In this document: one piece after another, positions 37,110 to 48,136 of the stretch | Layout of the letters: every line of letters starts with the position of its first letter | Position numbering within the stretch: position 1 is the first letter of the stretch | Assembly (NCBI RefSeq): GCF_000003195.3 | Contig: NC_012876.2 | Coordinates: 57,530,407-57,594,406, forward strand | DNA: 64,000 nt | Source: Sorghum bicolor | Lineage: Eukaryota > Streptophyta > Magnoliopsida > Poales > Poaceae | Direction: 5' to 3' | Position numbers and translations under genes: made by a program | The notes under the pieces: generated by a model | The model's database searches: none | The model's input: only the letters and a program-made list of their open reading frames with translations | What the model was told of the DNA's origin: nothing

Positions 37110-37444
37110 TAAACAAAAATAAAAACTAATTGCATAGTTTGATCGGAATTAACGAGATGAATCTTTTAAGTCTAGTTAGTCTATGGTTAGACAATAATTA
37201 CCACAAACAAACGAAAATATCGCGAAATTTTTTCTTTCGCGAACTAAACGGGGCCTGAGCTGGTCACGGCCAAGCATATAATCGCAGTCACCTCTGGCCG
37301 TTACTCGACGCGTACGCGTATTCTACCGGTGTACTGTATTTGTAGACGCCGATACATTCACTGCAGTTTCTTGAAACCGAGTAGCTTCCTGCACTGACCA
37401 AACCAACACAACACCGGCCGGCGATTTTTCAACATCGGCAGCCA

Positions 37445-37455
37445 CTATATAAAAT
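37445..37455 (+). promoter_or_regulatory. TATA box of the DUF761 gene
   Basis: CTATATAAAAT, about 190 bases before ATG 37643 and followed by a CT-rich leader. No other good TATA lies nearer. Confidence 0.6.
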
Positions 37456-37642
37456 CGCGCGCCTCCCGCTTTCCAGCTCGACACAAAACAAAACCAACCG
37501 CCGCCTCCACTCGCGCTGTAGCTCTCCTCTCCCTTCCCCTTGTCTGCCACGACTCCAGCCAGACCTTCGAGTCTTCGACGACGACGACAGGCCGGGGAGA
37601 AAACAGGCCGTCGTCGTCTCCGAGGTCTCTGTCTCTCCATCC

Positions 37643-38173
37643 ATGGAGGAGGAGACGCCCAAGGCCAAGAAGCGGTCGTCGGTGCTCGGGAGCCTCCGGG
37701 AGGCGATCGCCAAGGTCCGGTTCCTGCTCTCCTTCAGCGCGACGCGGTGGATGCTGCTGAGGTCCCTGGCCGGCCGCGCGCGGCGCCTCAGCTTCGACTC
37801 GCGGCCGGGCCTGCTGGACGTCGAGGACAGCATCATCGCGTCGCCGGCCTCCTCCTCCTCGTCGTCCAGCTCCAGGATCACGTCCAGGTCGGCGAGCCTG
37901 GGCACGGCGACCACCAGGAGCCTGTCGCGGACCAGCAGCGCGGCCACGGCGTCGCCCGAGGCGCTGAAGAGGGCGTCGTCGTCCAGCGGCGGCGCGTCGC
38001 CGGCGGCGGGGGACGACGACGACGACATCGACCAGCGCGCGGAGCTGTTCATCGCCAACTTCTACAGGCAGCTGCGGATGGAGCGGCAGGTGTCGCTGCA
38101 GCTGCGGTACGTCCGGGGGAACAGCTGGGACAGGACTCTTGCCGCTTCTCCGTCTCCTTCCAGGGGAGGGTGA
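37643..38173 (+). CDS. DUF761-domain protein, single exon
   Basis: A 176-residue intronless plant protein of unknown function. The N-terminus is basic, then SLREAIAKVRFLLSFSATRW gives an amphipathic or membrane-leaning segment. The middle is Ser-rich and low-complexity with runs of S, and an acidic DDDDD run leads into the C-terminal DUF761 motif at about 125-156 (IDQRAELFIANFYRQLRMER). DUF761 is typical of small plant proteins once called cotton-fibre-expressed proteins. ATG 37643 is the first in frame after the TATA box and CT-rich leader. GC content is high, as for many grass single-exon genes. The longer minus-strand open frames over it are shadows. Confidence 0.82.
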   Translation: MEEETPKAKKRSSVLGSLREAIAKVRFLLSFSATRWMLLRSLAGRARRLSFDSRPGLLDVEDSIIASPASSSSSSSSRITSRSASLGTATTRSLSRTSSAATASPEALKRASSSSGGASPAAGDDDDDIDQRAELFIANFYRQLRMERQVSLQLRYVRGNSWDRTLAASPSPSRGG

Positions 38174-38756
38174 TGATCCCGTAGATGCGCAGCAGAATAA
38201 TAAGAATTGAATTGCGAGGTAGTAGTAGAGATCTTTTCCTTTGCTGCTTTTGCAGAGTGCGCGGTGACTGGATTTAGATGGGTATTTTTTTTCCTCCTCC
38301 ATCGATTCTGCACTATTTTTTTTGGTTTTGAATAGTACAGTTTATGATTTGTTTTGACTGATGATTGAGAGTGTAATAAATACAAAAAAAAATGGCATTT
38401 GGTTGACAATATGTAAACAGATGTTTATTTTGACTTTTGATTTGTGAACAAAGAGGAAAGAGGAAGCAAGCTCTGATGCTCAATTGACAGTTTGTGTTCA
38501 ATAGGTTGATATGTTAGGGAGCATTGGTATGCCTGTGAAGAGTAAAAGTCGAGCGCATTGCTGCAATTTCTGTTCAAATACATATTGTTCGTCATTGTTG
38601 TCTGCAATTTAGACATTTTGGTTGATAATATTTATAAAGACGTTCAGGTTTGACTTTTGGGAAGATGTAGCACGCTCAATTTAAATGTCTATGTTCAACT
38701 GAGTGATATGTTAGAACTCTGAAGAGAAGCGACAAAGAGCATTGCCAGCATTCTGC
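38174..38756. other. Intergenic / 3' flank
   Basis: The 3' UTR of the DUF761 gene probably occupies the first 150-200 bases. A loosely repeated phrase (GTTGACAATAT... / TTGATAATATT..., TTTGACTTTTG) occurs near 38400 and 38620. No gene seen. Confidence 0.4.
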
Positions 38757-39460
38757 TCAAAAATGGCCATGATGTGTTTTGAAAGTAGTTTTGGGCTCAT
38801 CCTCAGGTAACATCCTTATTTGATGATACCCAGACCTCATGTCTAACTTAGAGAAGAACTTGGCACCATGCAGTTCATCTAGGATTTCCTTAATTATCGG
38901 CATGGGAAAACTATTTTTGATGGTCATGGTGTTTAGCTTTCTGTAATCAACACAAAACCTCCAGGTCCCATCCTTTGTCTTGACTAGTAGCACTGGTGAG
39001 GCAAAAGGGTTATGGATGTGAGCAATGAGCAATCGGTCCAGCTTGGAGGAGGTCCTAAACCTGCTTCTCTATCTCAATCTTATGTTGAGGAGAATAGTGA
39101 TATCCCCGACCATTGACAGGAATAGAACTAGGCAATCATGGTATAGCATGATCATAACTTCTTGGTGGGGGCGGTTTTCTGGGATGAGTGAATACATCCT
39201 GATAAGATTGTATGAGGTTTGTTACTCTTGGGGGTTCATTGGATTGAGTAGTAACGCTAGGTTGAGCTTGAGGAATATAGTCCATCAACACAAATGCCCA
39301 CACATCATTCCCTTTTTAGTTAGCTGAACATTTTATGAGTAGATATAGCATGAATTTCCAAGGGTTGCTGTTGTAAACCCTTCAAAGTAGCTTGTCTGCC
39401 CTTCTCCTCAAAAACCATGGTTTTATTGGCCTAGTCACAAGTCATGGGATGAGTAAATAG
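38757..39460 (-). pseudogene. Ty3/gypsy retrotransposon fragment (reverse transcriptase)
   Basis: On the minus strand, 39032-38757 encodes SPVLLVKTKDGTWRFCVDYR, KLNTMTIKNSFPMP and KLDMRSGYHQIRM, diagnostic of gypsy-type reverse transcriptase before the YxDD motif. Upstream on the same strand (about 39460-39320) reads TMVFEEKGRQATLKGL, which fits the segment between protease and reverse transcriptase. The middle is frameshifted and the YxDD, RNase H and integrase are absent. No LTR was recognised. It is an old internal fragment. Confidence 0.8.
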
Positions 39461-40007
39461 AAACATAATAATATTTAGAATAAAGACGTAGAGAGAGATA
39501 TAAGATAGTACCAAACTTGACGACAATGATCCGAAATCTCTAGCACAATTGCTCAACTCTTCTTAAACCTAGCTAGTCTAAACCTATATAGAACTCGAAG
39601 AATTAGAGTAGTTATTCTAATTCTCTGGTGGAGAAAGGCTCTCTAAATCCTAGCTCTGCTGATGGCTACCTCTAGTAAATGAATCCCCCCCTCAACCTAG
39701 GGGTCAGGGCCTTGGTTATATAGCTTATTTCTCCAAGTAACGTCAGGCGTCGAATCAAATCGACCTTAATGGATGATGATTATTATTGATCCTCAAAGGT
39801 TGTGGAGATCGATTCGTGAGCCTCCCTCTAGTTGGCCACAGGGGAGGGCGGCCGCCTTGGCTGACTGCTAAGTAGCCTCCTCTCCAGGGGGTTTGTCTTC
39901 CCGAGTCTTCTAGAGTCTTTTTTGTACCTGGGTGATCTATCCATGACCAGGATGAAGCTTGGATGAAACTAAGCAGAGGTCCGAACCAACTGATGTTGAA
40001 GATTTGG
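39461..40007. other. Between gypsy remnant and plastid insert
   Basis: No coding signal. The sequence could be non-coding retrotransposon DNA, but no terminal repeats were seen. Confidence 0.35.
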
Positions 40008-40181
40008 AATATAAGTTTAACCTGTATGTGTTTTAATTCTGTTCTTTGCCCGACTAGCTTTTTCTTCGCCAAATTACTCGAAGCTTATGCCATTTTCAAC
40101 CCAATCGTGGATGTTATGCCTGTCATACCTGTACTCTTTTTTCTATTAATGTTTGTTTGGCAAGCTGTTGTAAGTTTTTGA
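40008..40181 (+). pseudogene. psbK (photosystem II K) nuclear copy
   Basis: Reads [19 protein letters not shown], then [18 protein letters not shown] and WQAVVSF, the PsbK precursor almost complete. The start codon region is not preserved (the text upstream of NISLTC differs). The frame ends in TGA where the plastid gene has, as I recall, an Arg codon (CGA) before its stop. No promoter is expected to work in the nucleus. Confidence 0.85.
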
Positions 40182-40308
40182 TGAAATCTTTACTATTCTG
40201 CCTGCCAAATTGAATGATGTATCCATTCCAAAAAATGGATAAGAGCTGAGAAGTCTTATATTATAAACCTTCTATTCTAAAATTCAAATTCTTCAAGTTT
40301 GGTCCCAA

Positions 40309-40861
<553 letters not shown>

Positions 40862-41229
40862 ATGTAAATTTGACATATGAACCTCCAATAGATCTTTTTT
40901 ATTAACTCCTTTAGAAATAAATATTCATCAAAATTCGGGAAGTTATCAGTAAAAATCCCTAAGTCCATGAGATGCTTGTTTTTAAGCCCTTTTACAACTC
41001 TTGTTGACGTTTAAAATTCACAGTTAATTACCATCAACTGCCACCGGGGAAGATGATGACGGGATTGAGATTTGTGGGGGCGGACGGGCGGTGTGTGTTG
41101 AACGGGGAAAAAGAGCATAGGAAAAGATGAAATAAAACACGTTCGTGGTTGAGTTTGCTAAAAAAAGGAAAAAGAAAGTTTTACTTAACGGGATCATACG
41201 TACTCTTATCTTTTTTTTCTTCTATTTAC

Positions 41230-41429
41230 TAGGATTTGGATACTGTAGTAATTTTGTTTGTATTTAGTAATTAGTGTCCATGGACTAAGTAGGCTTAAAA
41301 GATTCATCTCGCGATTTACACACAAACTGTGCAATTAGTTATTTTTTTATCTATATTTAATGTTTCATGCATGCATTAAAGATTTGATGTGATAGGAAAT
41401 CTTATAAACTTTTAGAATTTTGAAGAGAT
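41230..41429. mobile_element. Decayed GGCCTTGTTTAG-family MITE fragment
   Basis: Contains the family words CTGTAGTAATTTTGTTTG, CTCGCGATTTACACAC and TTTGATGTGATAGG, but lacks recognisable ends. It lies immediately beside the nested element at 41433. Confidence 0.6.
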
Positions 41430-41520
41430 TTAGGCCGTGTTTAGTTCTTGAATGGAAAAATTTCGCAACACTGTAACACTTTCGTTTGTTTATGATAATT
41501 ATTGTCCAACCATGGACTAA

Positions 41521-41946
41521 GGCCCTGTTTGGTTCAACTTACTAAATTTTAGCTAGCTAAACTTTAGTCACTTTATAGTAGCTAAAGTTCCAAACACATT
41601 GACTAAGGCCTTGTTTAGGTACACCAAAAACCCCAAAACTTTACAAGATTCCCCGTCACATCGAATCTTACGGCACATACATAAAGTATTAAATATATAT
41701 AAAAAGAATAACTAACTACACAGTTTACTTGTAAATCACGAGATGAATATTTTAAGCCTAGTTACTCCATAATTAGACAATATTTGTCAAATAAAAACGA
41801 AAATGCTACAATGTTAAAATCCCAAAACTTTTTACATCTAAACAAGGCCTAAAAGGAGCTAAAATAGTGTAGTTCCATTAGTCACCCAAGAGTAGCTAAA
41901 ATAATTTTAGCTAGCTAAAATTTAGCAAGGGGAACCAAACAGGCCC
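41521..41946. mobile_element. MITE nest, middle element (GGCCCTGTTTGGTTC family)
   Basis: Starts GGCCCTGTTTGGTTC, ends GAACCAAACAGGCCC, TAA on both sides (41518-41520 and 41947-41949). Its interior GACTAAAAGGAGC is split at TAA by the inner element at 41607-41849. Without the insert it is about 180 bp, the same length as the copy at 36932-37109. Confidence 0.87.
41607..41849. mobile_element. MITE nest, inner element (GGCCTTGTTTAG family)
   Basis: Starts GGCCTTGTTTAGGTACACC, ends CATCTAAACAAGGCC, TAA on both sides (41604-41606 and 41850-41852). It is a complete 243-bp copy. Confidence 0.87.
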
Positions 41947-42103
41947 TAACTAGGCTCAAAAGATTCATCTCGTAAATTTTGATCAAACTGTGCAATTAGT
42001 TTTTATTTTTGTCTATATTTAATACTTCATGTATACGTCTAAAGATTTGATGTGATGTAGAATCTCGAAAAATTTTAGATTTTGGGTGGAAGTAAACAAG
42101 GGC

Positions 42104-43560
42104 TTAAACAGGCCCTAAAGTATGGATGATATTGTTAATTCCGTTAGTTTCAATCTATGTTGGATCCAGTTGTCGGTGACTTCATTCCTTGCTTGCACAG
42201 GTTGCAGGCGGGCTTATTCGCGACCGTCCGTTAACCCGCATCGCTTGCCGCAAAGTTTGTTTGCGGGCTTACGGCTAGCTGCTAAGCTATAAATTTCGCG
42301 AATAAATTTTTCGTGGATATAACATAGGCTGCTAAACCCACGAGACCCGCTATACAATAGTGGAGACTAAGTGAATATTGTCTCTCTTTATATAAATACT
42401 GTAAGAATTTAGAATTTATAAGCTAAACATTTATATCCAGTTAATCGACGAGCACAGATGATACAACTTGCACTGATCATTTTAATTTTCATATCCCGGC
42501 TATCTATATATTGTACGTTCTCAAATATAACAACATCAATAAATACATGTATAGAAACAAGGATATATATCCTGTAAGAAAAGTTATTATTACTAAATAA
42601 AGACATAACGTATATATTTACTCTTCACTCTTATGGGCTCTTGCGGGTTCTTGTGAGGTTGCTCGTTCGTCCAACGGGCTTGGCGGATTGGCAATCACTA
42701 GGCCATAAAAAAATTACAACTAGTCCGCAACAGTCACGAAGCCAAATTTTGCGAGGCGAGCGGACGGGCTATGTTAACAACCCGCCCCGCCTACAATCTG
42801 ACTTCCACCTCTCGGCGACCCGCACCGCACCATGCTACCCAGCCGCGACCCGCACCGGCGCACCGCACCTGCACCGCATCCCGCACCAGCACCGGCACCG
42901 CCTCGCCCCAACAGCGCCTCGTACCAGGCCACCCCTTCGTGTTCGCGTTGTCCCGTGGCGCCGCAACGCCGGCCAGCCCCATGCTACCCGAGCTCGACTG
43001 CGAAACCTCCCGACGTAAACCACACGGCGCTCAGATCCAGCTCACCATGCCCGCCGCCTCCCCGGGCTCGAGCTCGCCACCATGGCCGCCACCTCCCATA
43101 TCCTGAGCTCGCCCGCCCAGATCTAGAGAGCCAGGGCTGGGGACGAGGTTGACGCTGCGATGAACGGGATGGAGAAGGAGACAGAGCCCACGACGTCTGG
43201 TCCGCCCAAATCGAAGCAACTGGGAGAACCCACATTTGAGGGCATATTTCCTCCTTGGTCCAACCCAAATCCACTAGATTTCCCAACCAAACAGAAGATC
43301 ATCTAGGGCGGACCCAGGATATCCTACTTAACCCGCAAACCAAACACCACGGTGAGACGCTTGCAAGTTCCCAATCCGAGGAGACCCGTGCGGAAGTCGA
43401 ATTTTTGCATGAAGAAAAGAAGAGAAAAGAAAAGAAAATAGAGTGGCAATAGAATTCATGTTGTAGTAGAAAACAATCTGCTCTTTAATTACCGGCTCGG
43501 TTCTCTGCAGCAAATTCAAATAAGAATTCTACTGCCGGCCGCCTCTTTCGCGTACCGGTA
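42104..43560. other. Intergenic, no gene seen
   Basis: 42190-42790 contains GCGGGC/GCCCGC words at both ends around an A/T-rich core, possibly a decayed hAT-like element. 42790-43200 is GC-rich and Pro/Arg-coding in several frames without a domain. Confidence 0.35.
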
Positions 43561-43567
43561 CGGTGTG

Positions 43568-43575
43568 TATATATA
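43568..43575 (+). promoter_or_regulatory. TATA box of the F-box/DUF295 locus
   Basis: TATATATA within GTGTATATATAGGCAG, about 55 bases before ATG 43627. Confidence 0.55.
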
Positions 43576-45315
43576 GGCAGCGGGTCAAAAGCAAATAGAA
43601 CCTATCGATTCCATCAGCAGCTTCCCATGGAGAACAGCGACAAATCGTTGCTGCCGTCCGGCTTCGGGATGAGGCCAACGCTGATCCAAGCGCACGGAAG
43701 CCGCAAGCAGACCCAAACCATAGTCGACGTGGTTGACCGGAGCTCGCACGAGGTGATCGTCCCCGAGATGCAAAGCAAGATCTGTCTGGGCCTCCGTGTA
43801 CGACGGCAGCTGGCTGCTGATGCTAGACGAGGACACCCGCGAGTGCTTCCTCCTGAGCTTTACCGGCAGCGGCAGGCGGCGATCCAAGATTTCTCTGCCA
43901 CCGCTGCGGCTGCGCCCGGCATCAGACTACAGGGGAGCGACGTGCGGGGTGCTGGGATCGCCGCCGGCGAACTTCACCGTGGTGCTCACCAGTGACCGCG
44001 AGTCCGAAGGCGAACAGTGGTTCCGGCTCTGCTGCCGCCCTGGCGACGAGGAGTGGACCGATCTGATGGCGGACGGCAACCGCCTCGTCTGGACCCCCGG
44101 CAGCAGTGTCAGCCACGCCGGAAAGCTTTACTCCGGCAACCTCGAAGTGATGGACTCCATTGGCGGCGGCGCGGTCGTACGGTGCCAGTCTCTTGACACC
44201 GGTGGCGAGGTGGAGGGCATGTACGGGATGACTGTGAGGCACCTCGTCGTGTCAGACAGGGACATCTTCCGCGTGATTGTCGAATACCTAGGGAGACATC
44301 ACGACGGCTCGTTGACAAGGATTCTCGTGCACCGCCTGGACCTCTCGAGTTTGGTGTGGACGACTGTGGAGAGCATCGGCAGCGATCGTGTCTTCCTTCT
44401 TTCCAGCGACTGTGGCCTGTCAACCTCCGCGGCGTCAGCCCAATTGCAAGGCAATTGCATCTATCTGGTGTGGTCGAGCTGCGACTGCGAGAGGCTTTAC
44501 AAGTTCTGCTTGGATGACATGACGAAAAGCTTCCATCAGATTCTCCCTCAACCTACCACTCCTTGTTCTAGAGCCTACTGGGTTGTTTCTGATGATGAGT
44601 GAGTTGATCCACCTTTAGCTTTTGCTACTTTATATATAAGTTTCATCTCTCAAAATTTTATCATGCACCATGTAATCCGTATATAATAAGTCAATTACTA
44701 TGCGCCCACTTCGATTTCCCTTCGATCTAAATTGTAAGTCGTTCTTCCTCTGTTATGTACACATAGCTTACAATTTAGAATGAAAGAAGTACTCTACACT
44801 ATGATATTATACTTTTCTTTCTTTAGAAGATATATTATATGATACGTGTATTAATTCTTCATATGAATCTAGAACGAGGACCCTATATTGCAAATCTATA
44901 GTTACTGATAATAAAAATTTTGACTTACGAAAGATATAAAACTACTCATTGTCGGAGCTAGAATAGTCAAACAACCCTTTTTTATGAGTAAATTTACACA
45001 TTGTTGCTAACATGGTGCCCATGTGTCACTGCAGGATCCAAGATACACTGTTTAGAGGACAGGCTTTGCTGAGTGCTGTTACGTCGAATGAGGTTTGTAA
45101 ATCCGTGAAGCCTCGCTCTTGCCAATTAGCTAGTACTACGTAATCAAGTTCTGTTTTTCTCCTAGCAGATAAAATAATCAACATATTTTCTTGCTTCAAC
45201 ATCCTCTCACAGCAGGTTACTCAGCCAAATGATTTGGACAGCCAACCGGAGGAGCAGAAAGGCGTTTCTTGGCCTCCATGGCATGATCTCCCGCTAGAAT
45301 TGCTGGACTTGATTG

Positions 45316-45323
45316 CTTCCAAC
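45316..45323. repeat. hAT target-site duplication, left copy
   Basis: CTTCCAAC, identical to 45930-45937. The 8-bp length is diagnostic for hAT. Confidence 0.88.
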
Positions 45324-45929
45324 TAGAGATGAGCAACGGGCCGGCCCGGCACGGCCCGGCACGGGCCCGTGCTAGGCACGGCCCGAAAGGGCACGGGCCC
45401 GTATGGCCCGCGTGCCACCGGGCCGTGCCTGCACAGCCCATCGTGCCTGCCTGACGGCCCAGGCACGGCCCGTGGGCCGATTTTCGTGCCGGGCCGGCCC
45501 GAAAGGCACGAGGCCCAATAGTGCTTCGGGCCGGCCCATGGCCATGAAAAACACCAAATTTAATACAGAATTTAACAAAGCATAAATACATTACATTCAA
45601 GTCACATACATTAATACTTCACAATTCACATAACACAATATACTCTCAGATCATATTTTACTTGCCCAAAGTCACAAGTTTCACAAGTCATAGAACCTGA
45701 TACTTCAAGTTTCACAAATTTCATTATACCGTGCCGACACCGTGCCTGCTGTTAAAAGCGTGCCGTGCCGTGCCGTGCAGCGGGCCGAGGGGTCGGCCCA
45801 AGCACGGCCCGCAACGTGCTTTGGGCCGGCCCGGGCCCAGTTAGGATCGGGCCGTGCCGTGCTCGGGCCGGGCCAAATGACCGTGCTTTGGGCCGTGCCT
45901 TTGGCCCGCGGGCTGCATGCTCAACTTTA
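45324..45929. mobile_element. Non-autonomous hAT transposon (606 bp) inside the F-box exon
   Basis: Left end TAGAGATGAGCA and right end TGCTCAACTTTA are near-perfect 12-bp inverted repeats (10 of 12), flanked by the 8-bp duplication CTTCCAAC. Both subterminal regions are packed with CGGGCC/GGCCCG words around an A/T-rich core, the pattern of transposase-binding subterminal repeats. There is no transposase. It introduces a TAG as its first codon in the F-box frame. Confidence 0.88.
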
Positions 45930-45937
45930 CTTCCAAC
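45930..45937. repeat. hAT target-site duplication, right copy
   Basis: CTTCCAAC, followed by CTAGCTTTGGTC, which resumes the F-box frame exactly. Confidence 0.88.
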
Positions 45938-46953
45938 CTAGCTTTGGTCGATCGCATAAGGTTCCCAGCCGTTTGCAAGCCATGGAGCATGGTTTCCAGC
46001 CCAATTGGGCAAGCGCAGGTTTGGCCCTGGCTCATGCACGTCTCCAAGCAAGACGGGACGTGCAAGGTGTTCGACCCTTTACGCGGCAAGCAACACACCC
46101 TGCAAGTCGAAGCACTCAAGAGCGGCAGTTACGGGCACATTTTCCGGTCCTCCAACAACAGTTGGGTCGTCACATCTACTGGACGCAACAAGGATGAAAT
46201 CTTCATCATAAACCCCTTCACGCAGGGCATCGTGGAGCTGCCCATGTTCGAGCGGAGCTGGTACCACTTCAAAGGCGTCACTCTTTCGTCAACTCCAACA
46301 TCGTCGTCTCCAGACAGTATTGTCGTCTTTGGCGTCTGCAGTTCTACCAATGGCAAGTATCTTCGTATGGAGACTTGGCGGCATGGAGAGGACTCGTGGA
46401 GCGACGAGTATGACTTCGAACACGAGGAGGACCCATTCCCCATTGCGTATATAATAACCCCGTGTATTTCCGCGGGGAGTTCTATTGCCTTGGGAGGAAG
46501 GGTAACCTTGGTGTCTTCAACCCTAGTGACGGCACCTGGAGAGTGCTTGAAAAGCCAAAGCCGATCTACACCGAGCTACAAGTTTTTGACGATGACCATG
46601 ATGGGGCCAAGTTTTGCTATTTGGTTCACTTGGGAGAGGACCTGATATCAGTGTTCATGCACAACGCGGATGAGCCCCCACGGGTGTTCAAGCTTGACCA
46701 GACGAAGACAATGGAATGGGTTCAAGTGACGGACATCGGTGGTGCAGCTCTATTTGTGGATTATAGGGCGTCATTTGGCGTTGTGTCTCCAGGAGACGGT
46801 AATGGAAACAGGATCTATTTCCCAAGTTACTCCGAGGATGAAAAGCACGCGGCGTTCTATGATATGGAGGCCAAGGTGTATCACCCATCATTTTATGGGG
46901 TTAAACAACCATTGAACTGTGTGTGGGTGGTGCCAAACTTACAACCATACTAG

Positions 46954-47878
46954 AATTTTTGGGACACCCCTTCATGTCTCGTACAGTCGTACGTGACTTA
47001 TAACTTGTACCCGTACGAGGCTACGAGCTACTAGGACAATTCGCGTCTAACAATCATGGATAGATAATCCGATTCCAATATATATTAGGTCATGCCTGAT
47101 AAATCCGTTCTAACTCCAACCTTCAGCATGATGAAGACAATTTCAATCTTGGTGAAGCATGTAACTGTGAAGTGAAGTGCTTTATGAAAATTTTGGGATC
47201 GAGTCAGATACAACTTGTGTGTAACTATAAAGTGAGAGGTGCTTTCTGAAAATTTTAGGATTGAAACGGACGCAGCTTGTCCCTCTCTAGTGTTGTCTGA
47301 TTAGCTATAGGAGAAGCATTATGCACACTCAATCCATCAACAACTAGGTAGTTTGGCAGAGCTCCCAGAGGCTAAATCTAGGAGAAATTTTGCCAGATAG
47401 TCTTTTTTTTCTGAAAAGTGATTCTTATTAATTGTATGAAATGACTCTCTACAATGAACTAGGGGCTGAGAGCTGAAAAGGTAACTTCTCCTGATTCACT
47501 TTATGCACAGAATCACTGTATGCATAGAGTTTATCCTACAAAATCTACGAAAATATAATCCATTTCAGTTAGAGACTTTCATAGAGAATCTACTGGCCCT
47601 CAGACAACGTTGCATGAAGTTTTAGGTTGATATAAGAATCGCACTAATCGTTCCTTTTGAGTGGGCAACTAGGTCTACCTCAAACTTCAACCTTACGTGC
47701 AAACATCTCTTGCTCCTCATGCAAATTAGAAGTTATTATACAAGTTCTTTAGACCTCCGCTTACAAACTGTAATGGTCTAGAACTTCATAAATTCATCTA
47801 GTCTTTTCATGTGTCTCCACTCAAGCATATCATTCTTGTTACTAGTCGATCGCTGAGCTTCCACTGGCGTGGATGATA
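46954..47878. other. Intergenic, no gene seen
   Basis: 3' flank of the F-box pseudogene with the 60-bp duplication. Sequence at 47340-47640 has foldback-like words (GTTTGGCAGAGCTCC, GAGAATCTACTGG) suggesting an old MITE without clear ends. Confidence 0.4.
47161..47280. repeat. 60-bp tandem duplication
   Basis: Two head-to-tail units, 47161-47220 and 47221-47280, both beginning GTAACT and sharing GTGCTTT-TGAAAATTTT. They differ at roughly a fifth of positions. They lie downstream of the F-box pseudogene. Confidence 0.75.
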
Positions 47879-48136
47879 CTCCCTCCATTCCAAATTTTAA
47901 GTCATTTCAAGAATCTTGAAGAGTCAAAATATCTCAAGTTTGACCAAATCTATATGATAGGATAATAACATTTATGATATCAACTAAGTATCATTAGGTT
48001 CTTCAGTAATTATATTTGCATAGTATATCTATTTGATGCCACAAAATTTTATAACTTTTTTATAATTTTGGTCAAACTTGAAATGCTTTGACTCTCCAAA
48101 ATTTTTGGAATGACTTACAGTTTGGGATGGAGAGAG
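47879..48136. mobile_element. Stowaway-type MITE (258 bp)
   Basis: Ends are CTCCCTCCATTCC and GGGATGGAGAGAG, TA on both sides (47877-47878 and 48137-48138). The subterminal inverted repeat extends inward (AAGTCATTTCAAGA against AATGACTTACAG). Typical Stowaway length. Confidence 0.8.

Larger units (their letters stand above)
36777..37255. mobile_element. Tourist-like MITE (outer), interrupted by a second MITE
   Basis: Starts GGCCTTGTTTATTTC, ends CGCGAACTAAACGGGGCC, TGA on both sides (36774-36776 and 37256-37258). It is a GGCCTTGTTTAG-family copy whose interior is split at a TAA by the element at 36932-37109. It also carries a long TA/GA microsatellite. Confidence 0.75.
41433..42103. mobile_element. 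MITE nest, outer element (GGCCTTGTTTAG family)
   Basis: Starts GGCCGTGTTTAGTTC, ends GAAGTAAACAAGGGC, TTA on both sides (41430-41432 and 42104-42106). Its interior CCATGGACTAACTAGGC is split at TAA by the middle element at 41521-41946. Without that insert it is about 242 bp, the normal family length. Confidence 0.85.
43627..46953 (+). pseudogene. F-box / DUF295 (KIB1-4 beta-propeller) gene, disrupted
   Basis: Such proteins pair an F-box (SCF ubiquitin-ligase adaptor) with a beta-propeller-like DUF295 domain. The layout here is DUF295-like module, F-box, second DUF295-like module. ATG 43627 opens MENSDKSLLPSGFGMRP. A frameshift near 43786 precedes YDGSWLLMLDEDTRECFLL. Exon 1 ends at 44598, exon 2 is 45035-45092, and exon 3 starts at 45216 and reads WPPWHDLPLELLDLIASN, the first half of the F-box. 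A hAT element (45324-45929) follows at once, after which the F-box resumes as LALVDRIRFPAVCKPWS. Near 46450 a 2-base excess (an extra TA in GCGTATATAAT) shifts the frame into NNPVYFRGEFYCLG. The last module runs to TAG 46953. Three independent breaks make it very unlikely to be functional; splicing out the insert seems unlikely. Confidence 0.85.

Noticed and set aside
37429..38302. Minus-strand open frames of 209 and 285 codons over the DUF761 gene
   Set aside because: GC-driven antisense shadows; the plus-strand frame has the DUF761 motif and TATA box.
38757..39460. Endogenous viral sequence
   Set aside because: The reverse transcriptase motifs fit a Ty3/gypsy LTR retrotransposon; nothing specific to a plant pararetrovirus was seen.
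45217..46119. Minus-strand frames rich in Gly/Pro/Arg/Ala around 45.2-46.1 kb
   Set aside because: They read through the CGGGCC repeats of the hAT element and antisense F-box exon.
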